Positions 35,017 through 41,944 of a DNA stretch of 42,926 bases are shown in pieces. How positions within the stretch are numbered: position 1 is the stretch's first letter; each line of letters begins with the position of its first letter. This stretch comes from Candidatus Cerribacteria bacterium 'Amazon FNV 2010 28 9' (GTDB taxonomy: Bacteria; Patescibacteriota; Microgenomatia; UBA1400; UBA12028), in assembly GCA_003176165.1 (NCBI GenBank), contig PSRQ01000032.1, positions 1-42,926 of the forward strand. The letters run 5' to 3'. The translations under genes were made by a program, and so were the position numbers. Under the pieces are notes generated by a model. That model was not told where the DNA came from. It did no database searches and worked only from the letters and a program-made list of their open reading frames with translations.

Positions 35017-35343
35017 ATGGAATTGACCTCGGACATGGTGTATCAAGAACTGAAAACAGTGCTCGATCCAGAATTGAATATCAATATCGTGGATTTAGGA
35101 CTTGTGTATGATGTAATTGTTAGACCTTCTCTAGAGGAGAAACGCAGCAATGTGAAGATTCTTATGACCTTGACCACTCCAGGATGTCCTTTAGGAACCA
35201 CTATTATCACGATGGTTCGGGATGCTTTGGCCGTTTTTCCAGATCTGAATCCTGAGCGAGATGTGAACGTAGAAATTGTGTTTGATCCTCCGTGGACGAG
35301 CGATATGATGAGTGAAGAAGCGAAGGCGGCGCTGGGATTTTAG
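35017..35343 (+). CDS. MIP18/SufT-like (DUF59) Fe-S assembly protein
   Basis: VLDPELNINIVDLGLVYDVIV...LMTLTTPGCPLGTTIITMV...FDPPWTSDMMSEEAKAALG. Confidence 0.9.
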   Translation: MELTSDMVYQELKTVLDPELNINIVDLGLVYDVIVRPSLEEKRSNVKILMTLTTPGCPLGTTIITMVRDALAVFPDLNPERDVNVEIVFDPPWTSDMMSEEAKAALGF

Positions 35344-35369
35344 TTCCGTGATATAATAAATCCTCTGGA

Positions 35370-35444
35370 GCACCCATAGTTTAATGGATAGAATAGCGGT
35401 TTGCGGAACCGTTGATCCAAGTTCGATTCTTGGTGGGTGCACCA
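35370..35444 (+). tRNA. tRNA-Arg (anticodon GCG), CCA encoded
   Basis: Acceptor GCACCCA/TGGGTGC, D-loop AATGGATA, anticodon arm GCGGT-TTGCGGA-ACCGT, T arm CCAAG-TTCGATT-CTTGG, ACCA. Confidence 0.88.
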
Positions 35445-35513
35445 CGGTATTGACTTCGTAAGGGGAGGTGGCTGCGCGGCGTACGCAGCAGTTTCGAATC
35501 CTGTATCGAGTGC

Positions 35514-35602
35514 GGAGGGGTGCCTCGAGTGGTTTATGGGCCAGGTCTCGAAAACCTCGGGGAGGCTTCGCTTCCACATGGGTTCGAATCCCATCCCCTC
35601 CG
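35514..35602 (+). tRNA. tRNA-Ser (anticodon CGA)
   Basis: Acceptor GGAGGGG/CCCCTCC, long variable arm ggggaggcttcgcttcc, loop CTCGAAA, T arm ATGGG-TTCGAAT-CCCAT, discriminator G. Confidence 0.9.
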
Positions 35603-35606
35603 CTCT

Positions 35607-35677
35607 GGTACAGGACGAGTCTTCCGGCAAGTCACCGATGAGTTGACCTGCCCCATCCCGCCAAGCGGGACTGTACC
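35607..35677. repeat. 71-nt inverted-repeat/cloverleaf-like element
   Basis: GGTACAG...CTGTACC closing stem with inner hairpins GTCAC-cgatgag-TTGAC and TCCCGC-caa-GCGGGA. Confidence 0.45.
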
Positions 35678-35806
35678 CTTCGCTCGCTTGAGAAACGAGA
35701 AGGTTATTCTAGAGCTTTCTATCCATTCTCCCATGTAATCATTACTTTTTCTTGATACTTCTTACGTTCTTTTCTTTCATACTTTCTTTTCAGGAAAGGA
35801 AATTGT

Positions 35807-36115
35807 ATGGCCCTTCAAGAAGAAGATATGCTTGTGAATATTCGTATGAATGGTACAGAAATACTGGAAGGGGAACAGGAGAAAGCCCTACAAACCCTCC
35901 GAAAAGCTGCTTGGTTTATCGAAACAACCCAACAGCACATTGAGAAAGATCTGTATGCAAAAGTGACAGAGGGTGAGCGTACTCTTTTTCAAACAATGAT
36001 TGAAGAGTTAACCACCCATGCTCTAGAGCTTGGTATTGACAACGGACGCATTGTTGAAGTAATCCAAGCAGGGATGAGATATGCGGAAATGGAATGGGTT
36101 CTGCGCCATGTATGA
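35807..36115 (+). CDS. Hypothetical protein
   Basis: 102-aa ORF, RBS aaaggaaatt upstream. Confidence 0.6.
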   Translation: MALQEEDMLVNIRMNGTEILEGEQEKALQTLRKAAWFIETTQQHIEKDLYAKVTEGERTLFQTMIEELTTHALELGIDNGRIVEVIQAGMRYAEMEWVLRHV

Positions 36116-36162
36116 AGTGTTTTCTGCTGTACGTTCACTCCAACTTGCGCTAGAGTATACAT

Positions 36163-36735
36163 ATGAGTGATTCTGCATCCCTACCTCCTGTAGCAAATCA
36201 ACCCTCCTCTCAATCAAACCAGCATGATCAGCATGAGGAAAAGATGTTGGTATCTTGGCAGGCAGCATCGCGCCCATTCAAAAAACGTGATCGTGAGTTT
36301 TATACGACAATCGCTATCATTGTGTTCTTGTTGACTCTCATTCTCTTTTTTGCAGGGCAATTCTTGCTGATTGCGGTGTTGATTTCGCTCGCATTTGTCA
36401 CCTACGTGCTTAATTCTGTGCCTCCAGAGCCTGTTCATAACGCCGTGACGACGTTTGGTATTCGGACAGGGGATCAGTTGTTTTATTGGCAGGAATTGGG
36501 TCGTTTTTGGTTTGGAGAGCAGTATAAGTCGCAATTATTGTATATTGAAACAGCACGTGCATTTCCAGCACAGTTAATTCTCATCATTGATGGAGTGGAT
36601 CAAGAAAACTTAAAAAAAATTCTTCTTAAGTACACAGTCCATGAAAAACCAAAAGCGACGTGGTTGGATAATGCCGCTAACTGGATGCAAGAAAAGTTTC
36701 CCTTAGAAAAAGAAGAAAAACCTTCACAAAAATAA
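36163..36735 (+). CDS. Hypothetical two-TM membrane protein
   Basis: TTIAIIVFLLTLILFFAGQFLLIAVLISLAFVTYVLN, then soluble domain. Confidence 0.7.
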   Translation: MSDSASLPPVANQPSSQSNQHDQHEEKMLVSWQAASRPFKKRDREFYTTIAIIVFLLTLILFFAGQFLLIAVLISLAFVTYVLNSVPPEPVHNAVTTFGIRTGDQLFYWQELGRFWFGEQYKSQLLYIETARAFPAQLILIIDGVDQENLKKILLKYTVHEKPKATWLDNAANWMQEKFPLEKEEKPSQK

Positions 36736-36780
36736 CTTTTCTTCGTTTTGTTCTCCCGATGATACAATACTTCTGAATTT

Positions 36781-36852
36781 GCTCCCGTAGTCTAATGGAT
36801 AGAACATTGGCCTCCGAAGCTGAAAATGTGCGTTCGATTCGCACCGGGAGCA
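36781..36852 (+). tRNA. tRNA-Arg (anticodon CCG)
   Basis: Acceptor GCTCCCG/CGGGAGC, D-loop AATGGATA, loop CTCCGAA, T arm GTGCG-TTCGATT-CGCAC. Confidence 0.92.
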
Positions 36853-36865
36853 CTGTTCGACTTGC

Positions 36866-36908
36866 CCTTCTGTAGTCCTGAGCTTGTCGAAGAACGAAGG
36901 AGGGTTCC
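36866..36908. repeat. Short dispersed repeat of the cctgagcttgtcgaag type
   Basis: tctgtagtcctgagcttgtcgaagaacgaagg just after tRNA-Arg. Confidence 0.5.
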
Positions 36909-36978
36909 CACCAAAGACACCGAAGAAATTTTCAATTTACGAATTTACAATTTTCAAACGATAAGGAGTATAGAAAAT

Positions 36979-37404
36979 ATGGAAAACAAAAATGAAACAT
37001 CAGCCGGAGGGGTGGTCTTCCGGAAAAAAGGAAAGAACTACGAAGTATTAATCTCCAAGCACTCTGGATACCACAAGTGGGTATTGCCCAAAGGATTGGT
37101 TGAACAAGGGGAAACGCACGAGCAAACAGCGGTTCGCGAGGTAAAAGAAGAAGTAGGGGTCGAGGCACGCATTATCAAGCCTTTGGGTGAACCTGAATCA
37201 TATATCTATACACTGAATGGTGTTCGTATTTTCAAAAAGGTCTATTATTTTCTTATGGAGTATGTGGGAGGAAGTGAACAAGAACATGATTTTGAGATGG
37301 AGGATGTTGTGTGGGTGAGCATTGACGAAGCAATCGAACGTATGGGATTTGAGGGAGCGAAAAATGTGCTCAAACAGGCTAAAAAAGAGTTAGAAAAGGA
37401 ATAA
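36979..37404 (+). CDS. NUDIX hydrolase (diadenosine polyphosphatase-like)
   Basis: TSAGGVVFRKKGKNYEVLISKHSGYHKWVLPKGLVEQGETHEQTAVREVKEEVGVE; RBS aaggag; track start lies inside the tRNA. Confidence 0.9.
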   Translation: MENKNETSAGGVVFRKKGKNYEVLISKHSGYHKWVLPKGLVEQGETHEQTAVREVKEEVGVEARIIKPLGEPESYIYTLNGVRIFKKVYYFLMEYVGGSEQEHDFEMEDVVWVSIDEAIERMGFEGAKNVLKQAKKELEKE

Positions 37405-37405
37405 T

Positions 37406-37762
37406 ATGTTGTCACAACCAAAGAAAAAAACAAGGCGCCAGTTGCATAACACGCCATTTCGGCAGTACTTCAATTTACTCAGTGATATTGATAAGGGGCA
37501 GCGCTATAGTCACGAGTATGGTTCGGTGCTCATCCTCTCGTTAGTTGAAGAAGTAGGAGAAATGGCACGTGCATATCTGGCAGAACATGGCCGAAAGAAA
37601 TTAAATTTAGCGGCACAACATGATGAAACATATGAACAAGAACTGGGTGATTTACTTTTAACAATCCTGCGCATCGCGCGTATCAAAAATATTAACCTTG
37701 ATGAGCGGCTCATGTATTCACTTGAGAAAGTGAAGAAGCGAAAACTCAAGCCAAAAGAATAG
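37406..37762 (+). CDS. MazG-like nucleotide pyrophosphohydrolase
   Basis: LVEEVGEMARAYLAEHG...YEQELGDLLLTILRIARIKNINLDERL. Confidence 0.75.
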   Translation: MLSQPKKKTRRQLHNTPFRQYFNLLSDIDKGQRYSHEYGSVLILSLVEEVGEMARAYLAEHGRKKLNLAAQHDETYEQELGDLLLTILRIARIKNINLDERLMYSLEKVKKRKLKPKE

Positions 37763-37794
37763 GTGTCGCTCTTCGTGCTACACTTGACACAGCG

Positions 37795-37971
37795 ATGTCA
37801 CTCAAAACATTTATTTATGGTGGGGTATTTGTAGGGTCGATCATTGGAGGATATATTCCTGTCCTCTGGGGAACAGGTCTCCTTTCGTTTAGCAGTGTGT
37901 TGTGGAGTGCTATCGGAGGATTCGTCGGTCTCGTTATCGCATACAAGATTGGAAAGAACTTATTTTTGTAA
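37795..37971 (+). CDS. 58-aa glycine-rich membrane microprotein
   Basis: MSLKTFIYGGVFVGSIIGGYIPVLWGTGLLSFSSVLWSAIGGFVGLVIAYKIGKNLFL; below track cutoff. Confidence 0.6.
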   Translation: MSLKTFIYGGVFVGSIIGGYIPVLWGTGLLSFSSVLWSAIGGFVGLVIAYKIGKNLFL

Positions 37972-38174
37972 ATTTGTGGATTTATCTTGCCCGCCTTCGC
38001 TCTATGAGCTTTGGCGAGGTGAAAGCGGAGAGGGTGGGTATCCCAGGTTGCTATCGCACCTGGGTCCATTTCTCATGTCGCCTCATTGGTGACTTGATGT
38101 GCAGATTCGTAAAGCGACATCGCGCTCTACTCCCTTGTCTTTGAAAACTCAGAAATTGAGTTTTCAAAAGTCAG

Positions 38175-38259
38175 CGGAGAGGGTGGGATTCGAACCCACG
38201 GTGACTTGCGCCACAATCGCTTAGTAGGCGATCGCACTAGACCACTATGCGACCTCTCC
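38175..38259 (-). tRNA. tRNA-Ser with anticodon ACU (DNA ACT)
   Basis: Minus strand GGAGAGG...ATCGC-CTACTAA-GCGAT...long variable arm...GTGGG-TTCGAAT-CCCAC-CCTCTCC-G. Confidence 0.88.
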
Positions 38260-38299
38260 AGAGGAAACTCATCGTTTTCTGACGGTTCCTTGTTAGTAT

Positions 38300-38321
38300 A
38301 GTATACCAGATCTGGTATACT
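38300..38321. promoter_or_regulatory. Perfect 22-bp palindrome AGTATACCAGATCTGGTATACT, operator-like
   Basis: Fully self-complementary; between divergent tRNA-Ser and the zinc-ribbon ORF. Confidence 0.7.
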
Positions 38322-38332
38322 TTCTCCTATAT

Positions 38333-38557
38333 ATGACAGAGCAGGATAACCCATATCGCCAATTGCAGGAGCGACTGACAGTACTAACCAGGGAAATGCC
38401 TTGTCCGGCTTGTGGCGAACGGAAGCTGCAATTGCGAGGTAACAGTCAGCTTGTGTGTTCCAATAGAGATGGACATCAAAATCACGAGCCGCGAACAGTT
38501 ACGGCGGGGGAAATCGCACAGTTTTTGCGCATTCATCAAATTTCAGCGTCACGATAA
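38333..38557 (+). CDS. Small zinc-ribbon protein
   Basis: MPCPACGERKLQLRGNSQLVCSNRDGH. Confidence 0.6.
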   Translation: MTEQDNPYRQLQERLTVLTREMPCPACGERKLQLRGNSQLVCSNRDGHQNHEPRTVTAGEIAQFLRIHQISASR

Positions 38558-41338
38558 GACATCTTCCTGAGGTTTTTCCTTGATAAATTCTGCAAGTTCT
38601 GCAATCACGGCAGTGGTGCCATGTTGAACATATCCATCTTGTTGCAATGCCGTGATGCGATCCTGTACATTGAGAGAATCAGGATGAACAAGAATACTCA
38701 AAAATGCTCCATTTACTTCTTTTTCAAACACCAACAGGGTTTGGAAGTATGTAGGATCCCCTGGTTTTTGATATTCTTGCAATATGTGTTGAGCGAGAGG
38801 GTTGCCGCGAAGATCTGAGACAACCCATGACTCTCGCAGCGCATCTTCAGGGAAAAGAAGCGATGTTCGTCGGATGATCGCAGCGATGGCCTGTTCCATT
38901 CGGGTGTATTGATCTCGTTGCTGAGTATCAGATTGTATGTCAGTGTTTGAAGGAAAACGGATAGCCACACACACTTCTCGAGTTCCGCTAATAGTCATTT
39001 GTTCGTGCGTATTGAAGTTCTCAACAGGGAGATCTTCTTCATACTGTGGGTTTAGGTCCCATTGTCCCTTACGATCGACCATTGATTTTTTTGAGTAAAA
39101 AGAAATGTCATCAGGGTGAAAAAGCGAGTCCCCATTCCCATCCTTGAGTGCAAAAAGATCTTGGAGAAGTGCTCCAATATGCTCTTCATTTTGGACGTAC
39201 ATGTTGTAGGTAAGGGTGGGGATATGGCTGTTTACAATCTCTTCAACCTTTGCATGGCTTGCTGCCTCAAAAATGTTGACTCCAGAGGTATACTCGCGGC
39301 GTATGATCTCGAGACCTTCTTGAGCAGCCTGTAGATTTTTACTAATCCTTTCTGAAAATGTGCCACTATTTTTGATCTCATTTGCCAATTCCATACGTTT
39401 AGCATGTCCTTCTTGTCGAGTTAAAAAGGGAAGAGCAGAGAGCTCATACATATTCCCATTTTTGACTAATTCGAGTACTTGAGCACCTCGTTCTCCTAGA
39501 TGTTGTTCAACAAATCGATCGGCGTTTTGTGGAATTTCAGCGACAAAATAGAGCGTTTCTTGCTCTGTTGGGTAGCGAATGATGCGAATTGCTCGAAAAA
39601 TAGCCCCATACGGTATGGTATCTGAAGGGTGTATGAAAGAAATTTCTTGCTGGAGGCGATTGATAAACTCTTCATTTACCCCACCCATGATTCGAATATT
39701 ATTTTTGAGGAAGAACTCATCAATTGATTCTCCACTGCGTTCATCACGTTTTTCAACTTTGGGAAGAAGATTTTTTGTTTCTTTGTGCACCGATTCTGAA
39801 AATACATCAGCATCGGATTCCATAAACACTGTTCGTGCATGTGTCCCTGCAGGGATAAGGCTCATTTTTGCTTGAGCTCGTGCCATGGCGATTTTTAAAA
39901 ACACACGATTTCCAAAGTTCTCTTTGATCCACTGCGCAGCTTCTTTTTCAACTTCTGTTCCGGATGTCATTTTGTCATCCACGAGTTGATTCCATGAGGC
40001 GGACAACGTTTTGATGTAGTCAAGGAATTCAAGTGATGGTGGCAAGATAGAATCAGGAGCCGTGTTAGCAAGTGCAACGAACCCATCGCCTGCAAGTTCT
40101 GAAGGATGCATGTGACGCAGATGTGCACTCGTAACTGCATCCAGGAGCCACTCTCGAAAAAGTGAGGTAATACCTGTCTGCTGTTTGCGGCGCTCGATTA
40201 CTTTTTGTTGTCGTTTCAGTTGATCTTGGGGGCTAAGATGGTGTTGCTCTGTGGAAAATAGTTCATTGAACTCTTTTTCAAATGCGCTTGTGATGGCTGT
40301 CATGCCAGAAATGTCAACATTAACAATTGTTTCTCTCTGGTCTATTGAGATTTCTTGTGTTGCGCGTTTTCCCTCCCGATGTCGGCGAATAGACTGGATA
40401 ATCAGCGATCGTACATCCGTGGGACTTTCATGTGCCTCCTCTGCAATTTCTTCTAGCGTGTACGGAGATTGTCCGATCGTCATCTCTTTGAAGACATCCC
40501 AATGGCTTGTGCAGGTGCGTTCCCATTGATCCCAAGAATCAGGATTAACTCTGGGGTTATTGGTTGCAGATTGTGTCGCTATGATCCCAATGTTGTCAAA
40601 CGTGGCGTTCTTTTTTGTATTTTTGTAACTCTTTTTTTCTAAGAGTGTGGGATCGTCTTCGTCTTGAGTAAGGATAGGAAGAGCCTTCCCGAGTTGGACT
40701 TGTTGTTCAAACGAGGAAAATTCGTTTCCATGTAAAGCAGCCGTTGCCGTAGCTGCAGGGAAGAGAACTCCTTGCGGTGTAACAGAAAGTGCTTGATACA
40801 CAAAAAGCTTTGGCCGTTCATTTCCCTCTGAGGGGATAGCAGCAATGCGTATGGTTGCTGTCTCCTGCGGTTTTCCAATGCTGATCCAGAAGGGAAGGGA
40901 ATTTCCCTTAAGGTTATTTTCTTCCAGTATACGGTTTGCTTGTGCAATGAAACGATCCAATGCTGAGATGGTGTTTGGTGAATCTTTCGTCAATGTGGTA
41001 AATTTGTCACCTTGTTGGAGTGTCCATCCTTGGAGTTGACTAGTCATCAAGCCTGTCAGTTCTCGCTGAAGATGCGGAGGAATATCGTCTCGGAAGGCGA
41101 TGGCAATATATCGATACGGAAGTGTATGGAGATCCACCACAACACGTTTTTTCTCTTGTCGTGCTTTTTCATATGCTCGTGTAATTTGTGCTGCATGCTC
41201 GATAAGTAAGGGACGAATAAATTCCGGTACCGACTCTATAGCCACGGTTCGACCCTGATGTTCACGATCACTCTCGCTCTCTATGAGAGTTTGATTTCTT
41301 TCGTTTATCTGAGGGGAGGGAAAAGAAATGCTGTCCAT
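38549..41338 (-). CDS. 929-aa protein, largely unrecognised; possible class III cyclase-like segment
   Basis: Long uninterrupted ORF; ETIVNVDISGMTAITSAF and ELAGDGFVALAN resemble class III nucleotidyl cyclase metal-binding motifs. Confidence 0.7.
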   Translation of the reverse strand: MDSISFPSPQINERNQTLIESESDREHQGRTVAIESVPEFIRPLLIEHAAQITRAYEKARQEKKRVVVDLHTLPYRYIAIAFRDDIPPHLQRELTGLMTSQLQGWTLQQGDKFTTLTKDSPNTISALDRFIAQANRILEENNLKGNSLPFWISIGKPQETATIRIAAIPSEGNERPKLFVYQALSVTPQGVLFPAATATAALHGNEFSSFEQQVQLGKALPILTQDEDDPTLLEKKSYKNTKKNATFDNIGIIATQSATNNPRVNPDSWDQWERTCTSHWDVFKEMTIGQSPYTLEEIAEEAHESPTDVRSLIIQSIRRHREGKRATQEISIDQRETIVNVDISGMTAITSAFEKEFNELFSTEQHHLSPQDQLKRQQKVIERRKQQTGITSLFREWLLDAVTSAHLRHMHPSELAGDGFVALANTAPDSILPPSLEFLDYIKTLSASWNQLVDDKMTSGTEVEKEAAQWIKENFGNRVFLKIAMARAQAKMSLIPAGTHARTVFMESDADVFSESVHKETKNLLPKVEKRDERSGESIDEFFLKNNIRIMGGVNEEFINRLQQEISFIHPSDTIPYGAIFRAIRIIRYPTEQETLYFVAEIPQNADRFVEQHLGERGAQVLELVKNGNMYELSALPFLTRQEGHAKRMELANEIKNSGTFSERISKNLQAAQEGLEIIRREYTSGVNIFEAASHAKVEEIVNSHIPTLTYNMYVQNEEHIGALLQDLFALKDGNGDSLFHPDDISFYSKKSMVDRKGQWDLNPQYEEDLPVENFNTHEQMTISGTREVCVAIRFPSNTDIQSDTQQRDQYTRMEQAIAAIIRRTSLLFPEDALRESWVVSDLRGNPLAQHILQEYQKPGDPTYFQTLLVFEKEVNGAFLSILVHPDSLNVQDRITALQQDGYVQHGTTAVIAELAEFIKEKPQEDVLS

Positions 41339-41380
41339 GCATTTTTAATGATGGGTGAGGGACAGCAGAAAAGCAAGGAG

Positions 41381-41812
41381 TTATGGTTGAGTTTCGACTG
41401 TCTTCTTCAGCGCCTCTAGTACCGTGCTCCAATTTTGTTGAGAGTGTTCCTTATCATCTTCTGTTGCATTGTTGTCTTGAGTGATCGTGAGCAGTGTCCC
41501 TCCATCTTTTTCCTCCAAAGAGTACACGACTTTTTTGTAGTTTTGCGGCTCATCAGGAAGCCCATAGGCAACACTCCAATACGAAGTTTCAATGAGCTTG
41601 TTTGGAATGATCGCGAGAACTTTTCCTTTATCTTCGTATGGTTTTCCGTCCCAAACTCCCGAGTAGGTGATGGAGCTTCCGACGTTCCAATCCGTCTTCA
41701 TCTCTGTCCCAAATAACCATTGCTTGACGAGTGCTGGATTGGTCAGTGCCTTCCAAACTTTTTCTGGAGGAGCGTCGATCTGAAGAGAAGAGGAAGCTGT
41801 GAGATTTGACAT
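41381..41812 (-). CDS. SRPBCC/AHSA1-domain protein
   Basis: LQIDAPPEKVWKALTNPALVKQWLFGTEMKTDWNVGSSITYSG. Confidence 0.88.
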   Translation of the reverse strand: MSNLTASSSLQIDAPPEKVWKALTNPALVKQWLFGTEMKTDWNVGSSITYSGVWDGKPYEDKGKVLAIIPNKLIETSYWSVAYGLPDEPQNYKKVVYSLEEKDGGTLLTITQDNNATEDDKEHSQQNWSTVLEALKKTVETQP

Positions 41813-41944
41813 ACATGTAGTATACATGATTGCTGTCTACTTCACCTATTGACGCTCTTGCCTATTCGTATTTTCTCTGTGTTGTGCTCGCAAAATAGCT
41901 CATGTACGATGAGGAGATTGTTATAGTGTAAAAAGGAGAGACTC

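Noticed and set aside
36826-36978. N-terminal extension of the NUDIX ORF starting inside tRNA-Arg(CCG)
   Set aside because: Would overlap the tRNA and a dispersed repeat; a proper RBS and ATG occur at 36979.
38333-38557. Toxin-antitoxin interpretation of the zinc-ribbon ORF with upstream palindrome
   Set aside because: No partner gene in the same orientation and no recognisable toxin or antitoxin fold; only the palindrome is reported.
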